DNA from: VMDJ01 sp038146785
GTDB taxonomy: Bacteria; Pseudomonadota; Gammaproteobacteria; Chromatiales; Chromatiaceae
DNA length: 64,000 bases
NCBI GenBank assembly: GCA_038146785.1
Contig: JAYQSI010000016.1
Coordinates: 434,001 to 498,000, forward strand
Direction of reading: 5' to 3'
A program made the position numbers and the translations under genes. Positions 52,527 to 62,307 of the stretch are shown here, piece after piece. The stretch's first letter is position 1. Each line of letters starts with the position of its first letter. The notes below the pieces were generated by a model that was given only the letters and a program-made list of their open reading frames with translations, was not told the origin of the DNA and ran no database searches.

Positions 52527-53642
52527 TTAACGTAGCCGAATGAACCGTCCACCTGATTCTGATAATACATGACCTTGCAGTTCGAGCAAGAGCAAAATCG
52601 ACGAGACTTCCGCGGCATTGAAAGGGCTATTTTCAACGATCTGATCCGTGGTCACCGGATCAAATCCCATCGCATCTAAAATTGCCGCATGATCATCATC
52701 GAGCTGAGCTGAAACCTCGAGTGTTTCCGATGCCTCTGCCGGTCTTTCCGCGGGTGAGAATTTTGGCAGCAGCTCTTCGACAATATCTTCTGCTGTTTCG
52801 ACCAGTTTCGCGCCCTGACGAATCAATGCATGGCAGCCGCGTGCCATCGGGTTATGAATCGAACCTGGGATAGCAAAGACATCACGGCCCATCTCAGATG
52901 CCAGTCGCGCAGTGATCAGTGAGCCGCTTTTCACCGCAGCTTCGACCACAAGGGTGCCGAGCGAAAGCCCTGCGATCAGGCGATTGCGCCGTGGAAAATT
53001 GCCGGGATGCGGCCCTGTGCCGGGTGGATATTCGGTCAGAATTAAGCCGTTATCGGCGATCTGATGCGCGAGCTGTTTGTGCTCGGCAGGGTAAATTCGA
53101 TCAAGCCCGGTTCCCATGATGGCGATGGTGCCGCCATTAGCGGCCAAGGCGCCTTTATGAGCCGCGGCATCGATGCCTTTTGCCAAGCCGCTGGTGATCA
53201 CAATGCCGTTCTTGGCTAAGAATTCGGCAAAAGCTCCGGCATTCACCAAGCCGCCTTGTGTGGCGCTGCGACTGCCTACAATAGCTAGCTGAGGAAAGCT
53301 TAGAAGCTCGATATCGCCACGGGCAAAGAGGGCTATTGGCGCATCGGGCATCTCACGTAAAAATGCCGGATATTGTGGCGAAAAGTAGTGAATGAGCTCA
53401 TTTTCGCTTGAATTGAGCCAATTTTCGTCAGATTCAACTTGTGCTTCATCGATCCCATCGAGCCCCTTTTTGACACGCGTATCTGATGATTGGCGCAACC
53501 GAGAAAGTAGCTCGCTGATGCTGCTCGAATTATCTAAAAAAGGTTTGAGCGTCGCGGGCCCAAGACCGGGGGCGCGAATCAGCGATAGCCAATCACGGGT
53601 GTGGCTATCGCTGGCTGAAGTGGCGGGTGAAGATTGATTCAT
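52527..53642 (-). CDS. dprA: DNA processing protein DprA
   Basis: Binds incoming single-stranded DNA and loads RecA during natural transformation. The Rossmann-like core contains AIVGSRSATQGG, ITSGLAKGIDAAAH and FPRRNRLIAGLS. A helical N-terminal domain and a C-terminal winged helix (DQIVENSPFNAAEVSSILL) complete the 371-residue protein. It need not imply competence, since the gene is widespread. It is followed by smg after about 100 bases. Confidence 0.95.
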   Translation of the reverse strand: MNQSSPATSASDSHTRDWLSLIRAPGLGPATLKPFLDNSSSISELLSRLRQSSDTRVKKGLDGIDEAQVESDENWLNSSENELIHYFSPQYPAFLREMPDAPIALFARGDIELLSFPQLAIVGSRSATQGGLVNAGAFAEFLAKNGIVITSGLAKGIDAAAHKGALAANGGTIAIMGTGLDRIYPAEHKQLAHQIADNGLILTEYPPGTGPHPGNFPRRNRLIAGLSLGTLVVEAAVKSGSLITARLASEMGRDVFAIPGSIHNPMARGCHALIRQGAKLVETAEDIVEELLPKFSPAERPAEASETLEVSAQLDDDHAAILDAMGFDPVTTDQIVENSPFNAAEVSSILLLLELQGHVLSESGGRFIRLR

Positions 53643-53653
53643 AGGCGAACAGT

Positions 53654-54739
53654 TTAGGGCTGTCGCAGATGATCTCCAATCTGAATTCCACGATGCGACT
53701 CCATCACAAGGGCATAACTCACCTGATCGAAGGTTTTGTACACCATCGCAAGACCAACAGATTCTTCTGGTAGCTGCAATTTAGTCTGGTCTTGTGGATC
53801 GTTAATCCGTCGACCATCACGCGAGAGCGCAAACACGTCGCCACGGGTCACCCCATTGGCCTGACCTCGGTCAATGATCACCGTATCCATCGATGCGATC
53901 AGTAAGCCTGGCTTGGTAAAGCCGATCACCTCACCATCTTGGATAGACGATTTTTTAGGTTGGAAATCCATCGCGGTATCGATCTTTTGATGTGGCACCA
54001 GATAATCACCTAGCTTCACTTCACGCGGGCTTAGGGTGACCAAGCCGGCGGATACATCTGCAGAGGTATCGTTGGAGCGAGCAACAATGAGCTCGCCAAT
54101 TTTGATTACCGCTTGACCTAATACCTCATCGCTATCCGCAGCTTTGAGTTGCTCGGCGGGTCGGATGATGTCGTAAACGCCGCGCGGTGTGACATCGCCA
54201 CGGATAAACACGCGCTGCTCATTACCGGCTAATTGACGCTGCGCGCCGTATTTCGCAATGGATGATTTATCGCCAAGAATCAAACGCTCAGAGCTCAGGT
54301 CAACAATGCGTGGCAATGAGTCAAAGTCGGTTTCGCTATCAACCACATAGCCTGATTCAAGCACCGGCTTAATCGCATTCAGCGGAATGGTGCGCACCGG
54401 TTCGGCAACATCGCGGATTCGCATCTGTGGCGTTAAGACAACACGACCACTCGCTTTACGCAGCTGCGGTTTGCCATTGATGTAAACCAACTCCACAACA
54501 TCACCGGGATAGATCCAATGAGGGTCTTCGATTTGTGGATTGATCTGCCAAATTTCTGGCCATTGCCAAGGGTGTTCTAAAAAGCGACCTGAGATATCCC
54601 ACAAGGTGTCGCCTTTCACCACGGTGTAGCGATCAGGGTGGGTAGGTTTGATTTTTAGCACATCAGCTTGTGCCGCCGCCGTAAATAAAAAGATGCCCGC
54701 AGATAGCGACAAAAGTGAGCTAAAAAGAGTTTTTTTCAT
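53654..54739 (-). CDS. LysM domain periplasmic protein
   Basis: Exported protein of 361 residues. It has a signal peptide (MKKTLFSSLLSLSAGIFLF to AAQA) and an N-terminal LysM domain (YTVVKGDTLWDISGRFLEH, ending PGDVVEL) that binds peptidoglycan. A long unknown C-terminal domain follows. The gene is divergent from def and precedes dprA, a conserved arrangement. Start at 54739 is set by the signal peptide. Confidence 0.92.
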   Translation of the reverse strand: MKKTLFSSLLSLSAGIFLFTAAAQADVLKIKPTHPDRYTVVKGDTLWDISGRFLEHPWQWPEIWQINPQIEDPHWIYPGDVVELVYINGKPQLRKASGRVVLTPQMRIRDVAEPVRTIPLNAIKPVLESGYVVDSETDFDSLPRIVDLSSERLILGDKSSIAKYGAQRQLAGNEQRVFIRGDVTPRGVYDIIRPAEQLKAADSDEVLGQAVIKIGELIVARSNDTSADVSAGLVTLSPREVKLGDYLVPHQKIDTAMDFQPKKSSIQDGEVIGFTKPGLLIASMDTVIIDRGQANGVTRGDVFALSRDGRRINDPQDQTKLQLPEESVGLAMVYKTFDQVSYALVMESHRGIQIGDHLRQP

Positions 54740-54899
54740 GGGAATTCTTCCATTTTTACTCGTTGCAAAGGTCTCCATGACCGGTGCTTTGAGGTATCAT
54801 TTTCAGATGAGAGGCCTTTTCGGCAGACCTTGGTAGAACTAAATGGATTCTTCAGGCGTCGAATGAGTGCCGAAATGACGCTGATTCTGGTTAAAAACA

Positions 54900-55403
54900 A
54901 TGGCTTTACTCGATATTTTGCATTTTCCTGACCCCCGCCTTCGTGAGGTGGCCAAACCTGTTGAGCAGGTGGATGATTCGGTGAAGCAGCTCGTCGATGA
55001 CATGTTTGAAACCATGTATGACGCTCCTGGTATCGGCTTAGCGGCTATTCAGGTGAATGTGCCAATGCGCGTGATCACCGTGGATATCTCAGAGGATCAA
55101 GATGAGCCTTTGGCGTTGATTAACCCAGAGATCACCAGCAAGGACGGTATCGAAGAAATGAAAGAGGGCTGCTTATCGGTCCCTGGCGTTTTCGAGATGG
55201 TGCAACGCGCAGACAAGATCACCGTCAAATTTCTTAATCGAGATGGCGAGTCGGTGGAGATGGAAGCCGAGGGCTTGTTAGCCGTTTGTATCCAACATGA
55301 GATCGATCATCTCGATGGCAAATTGTTTGTCGACTATCTCTCAACGCTTAAGCGTCAACGTATCCGCACAAAACTAGAAAAAGAAAACCGTCAACGAGCT
55401 TAA
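54900..55403 (+). CDS. def: Peptide deformylase
   Basis: Removes the N-formyl group of nascent proteins with an iron or zinc centre. The three motifs are complete: GIGLAAIQV, EGCLSVPG and HEIDHLDG. Length 167 (E. coli 169). First gene of def-fmt-rsmB. The ribosome site is poor (AAAAACA before the ATG). The 160-base divergent gap to the LysM gene should hold its promoter. Confidence 0.97.
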   Translation: MALLDILHFPDPRLREVAKPVEQVDDSVKQLVDDMFETMYDAPGIGLAAIQVNVPMRVITVDISEDQDEPLALINPEITSKDGIEEMKEGCLSVPGVFEMVQRADKITVKFLNRDGESVEMEAEGLLAVCIQHEIDHLDGKLFVDYLSTLKRQRIRTKLEKENRQRA

Positions 55404-55433
55404 CCGTTCGTTTCGCTGTTACGGGAAGCAGCC

Positions 55434-56372
55434 ATGAGCAACGCCTTACGTATTATTTTTGCCGGCACACCGGACTTTTCTGTGTTGCCGCTTCAGGCGC
55501 TTCTGAACTCTGAACATGAGGTAGTTGCGGTCTATACCCAACCCGATCGTCCGTCTGGTCGTGGTCGAAAGTTAACCCCAAGCCCAGTTAAAGCAGTGGC
55601 GGTTGATGCGGGCATCCCTGTGGAGCAGCCGATCAATTTCAAAGATCCCGCTGATGTCGAACAACTAAAAAAGTATCAAGCAGATTTGATGGTGGTAGTG
55701 GCCTATGGCTTGTTGTTACCCGAGAGTGTGCTCGAAGCACCTCGCTTAGGGTGTATCAATATCCATGCCTCATTACTGCCGCGTTGGCGTGGTGCTGCGC
55801 CGATTCAACGCGCTGTACTTGCTGGTGATAAAGAGTCAGGCGTCGCCATCATGCAGATGGAAAAAGGTTTAGATACAGGCCCTGTTTTCTTAATGGAGCG
55901 AGTGGCGCTGGAAGAAGATGAAACCGGTGGCACCTTGCACGACAAGTTAGCCGAGCTAGGTGCAAGTGCCTTAATAAAAGCGTTGCCGATGCTTGAAGAT
56001 CCAAGCTGCACACCGGCTGCCCAAAATGATGAGCTGGCAAATTACGCAAAGAAGCTAGATAAGAAAGAAGCGACTATCGATTGGCAACAATCGGCACAAG
56101 ACATTGAGCGATTAGTGCGTGCCTTTAATCCTTGGCCGGTGGCACAAACACGTCATGAAGATGCCTTTATGCGCATCTGGTCTGCTTATGCAATTAAAGG
56201 TGAAGCAGCTCAACCTGGCATGGTGATGTCTGCTTCTCGAGAGGGTATTGATGTAGCAACCGGTGATGGCTGGCTGCGCATTACGCAATTACAAATGCCG
56301 GGTAAACGTGCGATGAGTGCGCAAGATTTTATCAATGCGCAAGACATTCAAGGCGTGATCCTAGGCGATTAA
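55434..56372 (+). CDS. fmt: Methionyl-tRNA formyltransferase
   Basis: Formylates initiator Met-tRNA using 10-formyltetrahydrofolate. The N-terminal domain opens RIIFAGTPDFSVLPLQAL. The catalytic region NIHASLLPRWRGAAPIQRA is complete. The C-terminal OB-like domain binds tRNA. Length 312 (E. coli 315). It lies 30 bases after def and 3 before rsmB. Confidence 0.97.
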   Translation: MSNALRIIFAGTPDFSVLPLQALLNSEHEVVAVYTQPDRPSGRGRKLTPSPVKAVAVDAGIPVEQPINFKDPADVEQLKKYQADLMVVVAYGLLLPESVLEAPRLGCINIHASLLPRWRGAAPIQRAVLAGDKESGVAIMQMEKGLDTGPVFLMERVALEEDETGGTLHDKLAELGASALIKALPMLEDPSCTPAAQNDELANYAKKLDKKEATIDWQQSAQDIERLVRAFNPWPVAQTRHEDAFMRIWSAYAIKGEAAQPGMVMSASREGIDVATGDGWLRITQLQMPGKRAMSAQDFINAQDIQGVILGD

Positions 56373-56375
56373 TGC

Positions 56376-57696
56376 ATGGCCTCTTCACGTCGTCTTGTTA
56401 TCGATAACATCCTTGCCGTAATGGATGGCCGCTCTTTAGATGCGGCGATAGAACAAAACGCAAAAGACTTACCCGAGCTTGATCGACGTTCAGTCGCGGA
56501 TAGTTCGTATGGCTTGGCGCGTTGGTTTAGACAGTGTCATGCCATTGTGGCTGCGCGCTTACAAAAACCCTTTAAAGATAAAGATCGCGATGTGCACGTT
56601 GCTCTGATGTTAGGCGTTTGGCAGCTAATGCATAGCCGCACGGCAGAGCATGCAGCGATCTCTTCAATTGTTGAACTGGTGCGTGAGCTGGATAAGCCGT
56701 GGGCAGATAAGCTCGCTAATGGTCTGCTGCGAAAAGTGCAGCGCGAGATGCAAGATGATGCATCCGAGTTAAAGGCATTACTGAGTAATGATCTTTCGAT
56801 TGCGTATGCGCAACCTAAGTGGTTTGTGAAAGCGTTACAAAAAGCTTGGCCAGATAAAGTTGAGTCGATCTTAGCGGCGCTGCAAGAGCGCGCTCCGATG
56901 ACCTTGCGCGTGAATACGCACAAGCTGTCACGTGACGAGTATCTTAATCAATTAACTTCACATGACATTCAGGCAGAGCCTTTAGCTGCAGTGCCCTCTG
57001 CGCTGGTGCTTGATAAGCCTATGGGTGTGTTGCAGTTGCCAGGTTTCGAAGAAGGAACAGTCTCTGTGCAGGATGCCGGCGCACAACTTTCTGCTGAGTT
57101 GCTTGATCTTACAAGCAGGCCAGCGTGTTTTAGATGCGTGTGCGGCGCCTGGCGGTAAAAGCATGCATTTGGCACAGCATCAGCCAGAGATAACACTCAC
57201 CGCTTGTGATATCGACGAGCAGCGATTAGAGCGCGTGGCACAAAATGCAGAGCGCTGTGGTGTGACCTTGAGTATGCAAGTGCTTGATGCTGAAAACCCA
57301 CCACAAGCCTGGCGAGATCAGCCCTTCGATCGCATCTTGTTAGATGCGCCGTGTTCGGCAACGGGGGTGATGCGACGTCATCCCGATGTGCGCATGTTGC
57401 GACGAGCGACGGATATTGAAGATCTGGCTGTTCGCCAAGCTAAAATTTTAGATTCCTTGTGGGAATGTTTGGCGCCGGGCGGTAAGCTTCTGTATGTGAC
57501 CTGCTCCTTGATGCCAAAAGAGAATGAGCAACAGATTCAAGCCTTTATGGAACGTCAGCCAGGCGCAAAGGTCATACCTATCGATGCAACTTGGGGGCAT
57601 CCGCGCGCAGTAGGGCGCCAAACCTTGCCCGGCGAAATGACGATGGATGGATTTTTTTATGCCTTATTGGAAAAGACCAATGCAACGACTGCTTAG
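56376..57696 (+). pseudogene. rsmB: 16S rRNA (cytosine(967)-C5)-methyltransferase, frameshifted as sequenced
   Basis: Methylates C967 of 16S rRNA. The N-terminal NusB-like RNA-binding domain (residues 1-150) is in the first frame, which fails after AELLDL. SAM motif RVLDACAAPGGKSMHL and the catalytic cysteine regions DAPCSATGV and VTCSLMPKENEQQ are in the next frame. An extra A at about 57111 (or loss of two bases there) accounts for it. Repaired length is 439 residues (E. coli 429). The gene overlaps the DUF4390 gene by 17 bases. Confidence 0.9.
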
Positions 57697-58225
57697 TTTC
57701 GTGCTGGTGATCTTCCTGTCTGGCGCGAGCCATGCCGATATGGCGTATGAAAACGTCAAGCTCACGGTGAGTGATGACCAGCGTTTGATGCTGAATGCTT
57801 CGATGAAAATCACCTTGTCACCTGCGGTGATCGAAGCGTTAGAAAACGGTGTGCCGGTTACCTTTGAAAAACATATCCAAGTGCGCGAGCAAGGCGCATG
57901 GGTTTGGACAAAAGACATTGCTGAATATCGTATGCGTAGCGTCTTACGCTATCGCTTGCTCGAAAAGGTGTACGAATTAAAACGTCTTGATAGTGGTAGC
58001 GTGACAAAGCGAGCAACATTAGCTGCAGCGCTAACCCAGCTTGGTGAGATTCAATCGATGCCACTGATTGAGGTGACAAAACTCAGCAAGTCAGAAGCTT
58101 ATAACGTCGAGCTAGATGCAAAGTTAGATATCGAGGCTTTGCCACTGCCGCTTCGCCCTAAAGCGTATATCTCATCCGATTGGTCACTCAGCGCAGAGAC
58201 CGTAAAGCAGGGCTTTAAACCATGA
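57680..58225 (+). CDS. DUF4390 exported protein
   Basis: Protein of 181 residues with a signal peptide (MQRLLSFVLVIFLSGASHA) and a DUF4390 domain of mainly beta structure. It starts at 57680 within rsmB and ends overlapping ntrY by 4 bases. Genes of this family regularly precede ntrY in beta- and gammaproteobacteria, so a periplasmic partner of the NtrY sensor is possible, but that is an inference. Confidence 0.88.
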   Translation: MQRLLSFVLVIFLSGASHADMAYENVKLTVSDDQRLMLNASMKITLSPAVIEALENGVPVTFEKHIQVREQGAWVWTKDIAEYRMRSVLRYRLLEKVYELKRLDSGSVTKRATLAAALTQLGEIQSMPLIEVTKLSKSEAYNVELDAKLDIEALPLPLRPKAYISSDWSLSAETVKQGFKP

Positions 58226-60405
58226 GTGATCGCCGTCGTATAGACGTCCTTGCGATGCTCATGTTGGTCGCACTGATCTTTGGTGCGCTTTATTTAATGA
58301 GTGAAGCGGTTCAGCAAACCAGCGTCTTGGCAGACGATTGGTTTATTCCGTTGATGGTCTTTACAGCAATCGGTTTGATCACGCTGACCGGTGTAGTAGG
58401 CGTCAACCTATTCCGTCTGTGGCGTGAATATCGTCGTCGTGAGCCAGGCGTTCGTTTGAATGTTCGCTTAGCGCGATTGTTTATCTTGTTGTCATTTGTT
58501 CCGGTTGCGATTGTTTATTTTTATTCATGGCAGTTCTTATCAAAAGGCGTCGATAGCTGGTTCCAAGTCTCGATTGAAGATGCGATGAATGGCGCTAATG
58601 CATTGGGTCAAACCGCACTCGATCTACATAAAAAAGGTTTGGTTAAAGATACCGAGCGTATCTTGGCGCAACTCGATGATGCATCCGAGATGGCCTTGGG
58701 CTTCGCATTAGATGAAGCGCGTCTTAAATCCGATGCAGTTGAGCTCATTGCTTATCGTGTATCGGGTGCGCCGGCTGCGACAAGTCGTGAAAATACAGAA
58801 ATTGTTTCGCAGCTATTTTCGGATGAGGCCTTCGTAGCGGTTCAAGGCGGCACAAGCCAAGCGATGCTTGAGATGGGGACCGATCAACAAAGCTATATCA
58901 AGGTGCTTGCAGCAGATCCACGTCAACGTGGCGAGCTGATCTTGCAAGCCTTGTATCCAATGCCTGATCGTTTGCAGGCATTGATCAAACAGGTGCAGGG
59001 TTCGCTAGAAGAATATCGCAGCACAAGCACAACACGAGATGCGATCTTCGACATCTTCGCTGTGACTTTGGCATTAGCTGCAGTGTTGGCAGTATTTGGT
59101 GCGATCTGGGGCGCGCTATATACCTCGCGCCAATTGGTTCGTCCGGTTAGAGATATCTCGATTGCGACAGAAAAAGTCGCTGTGGGTATGTATGACACTC
59201 AAGTGCCAATGCCTAAAGTAGATGATGAGTTGAGCTTCCTTGTTGATTCGTTTAACCAAATGACTCAAAGAATTGGTCGTGCACGTTATGCCGCCGAGAT
59301 GAGTAAAAACGAATTACAGCTGCAGCATAACTATCTAGAAACAGTGATGGGTGCTTTAACTACAGGCGTTATTGCCCTCGATAAAAATGGCAAGATCACC
59401 ACCGCGAACTTAGCGGCAGAGATGGTTTTAGGCTTGCCTTTAAGTGAGTTTAAAAAGCAGCCATTAACGAGTTTGGGTGAGAAAAAGCCAGTGCTTGATC
59501 CGTTTGTTGATCGCATGTGGCAATCGATACAAGGCGAAGCATTGCCTGCTAATACGCAGATCACCTTGTATCGAGAAAATGGCCATCAGACATTGTTATG
59601 TCGTCACTCTGTATTACCTGCCGCGTCAGCTAAAGACCAAGGCCATGTGTTGGTATTCGACGATGTTACTGAGCTGGTACATGCGCAGAAAGATGCAGCA
59701 TGGGCAGAGGTTGCGCGACGTTTAGCTCATGAGATTAAAAATCCGCTCACACCAATTCAGTTAGCGTCCGAGCGTTTGCGACATCACTACCTTAAGAAGA
59801 TGTCCGAAGAGGAAGCGCGCGTGTTGGATCGTTCGACCACGACGATTGTTAATCAGGTAGATGCATTGAAGTCGATGGTGAATGACTTCTCTGAGTACGC
59901 GAAGCCATCGAAGATGGATAGCCGCTTGATCACGATTGATAACTTTATCGGCGATGTGTTGGCGCTTTACGAAACAGCGCAGTCGCCAGTTGTCTTTATG
60001 CCAGGTGCGCAAGGCGTGAAGATCGAAGGTGACCCAGTACGTTTGCGTCAGGTCATTCATAACTTAGTTAAGAATGGTCTCGAGGCGCTTGGCGATAAAG
60101 ACGGCAAAGTTCGAGTCATCACTGAGATTGGCCAATCGAAATCCAGTGGTGCGATGCGCTTTAGATTACGTATCGAAGATGACGGCACCGGATTTGATAC
60201 TGATTCCTTGGGCCAAGTGTTTGAACCTTATGTGACGAACAAACCAAAAGGCACCGGCTTGGGTTTGGCGATCGTGAAACGTATTGTGGGTGAGCATGGC
60301 GGCACCTGCCGCGCATCAAATCGCCAAGAAGGTGGTGCTAGTATTCAGATAAGCTTGCCGGTGCGTGAGCGAACCCAAGAAGTGTTAGAGGTCAGTAATT
60401 CATGA
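58222..60405 (+). CDS. ntrY: NtrY membrane histidine kinase
   Basis: Sensor kinase of the NtrYX system, 727 residues. It has several N-terminal transmembrane helices (residues about 8-28, 37-60 and 85-105), a periplasmic or membrane-near segment, another helix near 275-300, a HAMP domain (to about 360), a PAS domain, and the kinase core. The phospho-acceptor is H503 in RRLAHEIKNPLTPI. N-, G1 and G2 boxes (NLVKNGLEAL, EDDGTGFD, GTGLGLAI) follow. Linked to nitrogen or respiratory control. It overlaps ntrX by 4 bases. Confidence 0.94.
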   Translation: MSDRRRIDVLAMLMLVALIFGALYLMSEAVQQTSVLADDWFIPLMVFTAIGLITLTGVVGVNLFRLWREYRRREPGVRLNVRLARLFILLSFVPVAIVYFYSWQFLSKGVDSWFQVSIEDAMNGANALGQTALDLHKKGLVKDTERILAQLDDASEMALGFALDEARLKSDAVELIAYRVSGAPAATSRENTEIVSQLFSDEAFVAVQGGTSQAMLEMGTDQQSYIKVLAADPRQRGELILQALYPMPDRLQALIKQVQGSLEEYRSTSTTRDAIFDIFAVTLALAAVLAVFGAIWGALYTSRQLVRPVRDISIATEKVAVGMYDTQVPMPKVDDELSFLVDSFNQMTQRIGRARYAAEMSKNELQLQHNYLETVMGALTTGVIALDKNGKITTANLAAEMVLGLPLSEFKKQPLTSLGEKKPVLDPFVDRMWQSIQGEALPANTQITLYRENGHQTLLCRHSVLPAASAKDQGHVLVFDDVTELVHAQKDAAWAEVARRLAHEIKNPLTPIQLASERLRHHYLKKMSEEEARVLDRSTTTIVNQVDALKSMVNDFSEYAKPSKMDSRLITIDNFIGDVLALYETAQSPVVFMPGAQGVKIEGDPVRLRQVIHNLVKNGLEALGDKDGKVRVITEIGQSKSSGAMRFRLRIEDDGTGFDTDSLGQVFEPYVTNKPKGTGLGLAIVKRIVGEHGGTCRASNRQEGGASIQISLPVRERTQEVLEVSNS

Positions 60406-61766
60406 GCGCGCCTAATGTCCTTGTTGTAGATGATGAACCCGATATCCGTGAACTCGTTGGCGAGATTCTCGAAGACGAGGGTTATCGTGTCTCAACTGCC
60501 GAGAATGGTGAGCAAGCACGCCAAGCCTTACGCGATAGCAAACCGGATCTCATCTTTTTAGATATCTGGATGCCTGAACTTGATGGCATCACCTTATTAA
60601 AAGAACTCAGTGAAGATAAAGGCCTGCCATGCCCTGTGATCATGATGTCAGGTCACGGCACCGTCGAGACCGCTGTTGAAGCGACACGTCTGGGCGCCTA
60701 TGACTTTTTAGAGAAGCCGATCTCACTTAATCGTCTGACCACCACCGCAAAGCGCGCACTCGATGCCCATCGCATGTCGATGGAAAACGAAGGCTTGCGT
60801 ATTAAGGTGGGTGATTTTGTTGAGCCAGTTGGCACCAGCGCGATCATCACCCGATTGCGTGAGCAGGTTCGTCGAATTGCGCAGCATGACAGCTGGGTGT
60901 TGATGACCGGTCAGCCAGGTGCGGGTCGTGAGACGTTTGCGCGTTATCTGCATCATCACAGTAGTCGTGCGAGTCAGCCATTCATCGTATTGAATGCCTC
61001 AGGTGTGACCAAAGGCGGCTCAGCGTTTGAGCTGTTTGGTCGCGAGCAAGATGGCAAGGTGGAATACGGCAAGCTTGAGCAGGCCGCTGGCGGCACCTTG
61101 TTTTTAGATGAGATCGCAGAGCTAGAAATCTCAGCACAAGCGCAGTTAGAAGCCGCACTCGAAACCGGTGAGTTTTTACGTGTTGGTGGTGCAGCACCGG
61201 TAAAGCTCAACGCGCGCGTTGTCGCTGCAACAGCAAAAGATTTGTCGAAGCTGGTGTCTGAAAACAAATTCCGTGAAGACTTGTTCTATCAGCTCAATGT
61301 AGTACCAATCAAAATTCCGTCATTGGCTGAGCGCAAAGAAGACGTACCGATGTTGTTACAAGAGGCAGTTGATCGCTTCACCATCGTCGATCGTCTGCCG
61401 TTCCGTGAATTCTCATTTGCCGCACAAAACTTCCTGCGCGATTACGACTGGCCGGGCAATATCCGCGAGCTGCGTAACATGGTGCAGCGTGTGTTGATCT
61501 TAGGCTCAGAAGAAGAGGTGAGCCTTAAAGAAGTGCAAACCGCCTTGGGCCAAGTGCGTGCCGAAAGCACCGATGCGATGCCAGTAGGTATCAGCATGGA
61601 TCAGCCAATGAAGGAAGCGCGCGAAGAATTCGAAAAGCTGTATCTAGAGCATCACTTCTCATTGGCAGAAGGTAACGTCAGCCGCATGGCGCAAGCTGTA
61701 GGTATTGACCGAGCTAACCTGTACAAAAAATTGCGTGATCGCGGCATCGAGATCAAATCGCGTTAA
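60402..61766 (+). CDS. ntrX: NtrX response regulator with degenerate AAA+ site
   Basis: Partner of NtrY, 454 residues. The receiver phosphorylation site is D54 (FLDIWMPELDG). The AAA+ domain has Walker A GQPGAGRE, where the usual Lys is Arg, and lacks the GAFTGA loop: the region reads ELFGREQDGKVEYGKLEQA. Walker B GGTLFLDEI is intact. A Fis-type HTH ends it (VSRMAQAVGIDRANLYKKL). Without GAFTGA it should not open sigma-54 promoters, in line with the view of NtrX from other proteobacteria. It overlaps ybaK by one base. Confidence 0.94.
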   Translation: MSAPNVLVVDDEPDIRELVGEILEDEGYRVSTAENGEQARQALRDSKPDLIFLDIWMPELDGITLLKELSEDKGLPCPVIMMSGHGTVETAVEATRLGAYDFLEKPISLNRLTTTAKRALDAHRMSMENEGLRIKVGDFVEPVGTSAIITRLREQVRRIAQHDSWVLMTGQPGAGRETFARYLHHHSSRASQPFIVLNASGVTKGGSAFELFGREQDGKVEYGKLEQAAGGTLFLDEIAELEISAQAQLEAALETGEFLRVGGAAPVKLNARVVAATAKDLSKLVSENKFREDLFYQLNVVPIKIPSLAERKEDVPMLLQEAVDRFTIVDRLPFREFSFAAQNFLRDYDWPGNIRELRNMVQRVLILGSEEEVSLKEVQTALGQVRAESTDAMPVGISMDQPMKEAREEFEKLYLEHHFSLAEGNVSRMAQAVGIDRANLYKKLRDRGIEIKSR

Positions 61767-62239
61767 TGACTCCGGCGATCAAGCTGCTCGAGAAGCAGGG
61801 CATAAAGCATGCCGTTCATCCCTATGATCACGACCCCAATAGCGAGGCCTATGGCCTAGAGGCTGCCGAGAAAATCGGCGTGCCTTATGCGCAGGTTTTT
61901 AAAACCTTATTAGTGGCGCTAGAAGGCGATGCCAAAAAGCTCGCGGTTGGCATTGTGCCGGTGGATAAGCAGCTCAACCTTAAAGCGATCAGCAAAGCGC
62001 TTGGGGTTAAAAAGGTCGCCATGGCAGATCCGCAACAAGCGCAGCGAGCCACTGGCTATATCGTTGGCGGTATCAGTCCGCTTGGGCAAAAGAGTCGCTT
62101 GCCAACGGTTATCGCCGAGTCAGCCCAAGCTCTCAGCGAGATGTATGTCAGCGGTGGAAAGCGCGGTTTGGATATCTCATTAGCGCCGACGGATCTTGCC
62201 AAGCTGCTTAATGCAAAGTTTGCCGATATATCGAGTTAA
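61766..62239 (+). CDS. ybaK: Cys-tRNA(Pro)/Cys-tRNA(Cys) deacylase
   Basis: Editing enzyme of the YbaK/EbsC family that hydrolyses misacylated Cys-tRNA(Pro). Family signatures are YAQVFKTLLVALEGD, AVGIVPVDKQLNLKAISKAL and TGYIVGGISPLGQK, with the lysine of VFKTLL important in catalysis. Length 157 (E. coli 159). It overlaps the ntrX stop and is 68 bases upstream of trkA. Confidence 0.95.
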   Translation: MTPAIKLLEKQGIKHAVHPYDHDPNSEAYGLEAAEKIGVPYAQVFKTLLVALEGDAKKLAVGIVPVDKQLNLKAISKALGVKKVAMADPQQAQRATGYIVGGISPLGQKSRLPTVIAESAQALSEMYVSGGKRGLDISLAPTDLAKLLNAKFADISS

Positions 62240-62307
62240 ACGGTGCCATCTGAGATCGTTCAGGCGTAGAATAATCGTATGACAATCATCCAACGTCTGA
62301 TCACGCT

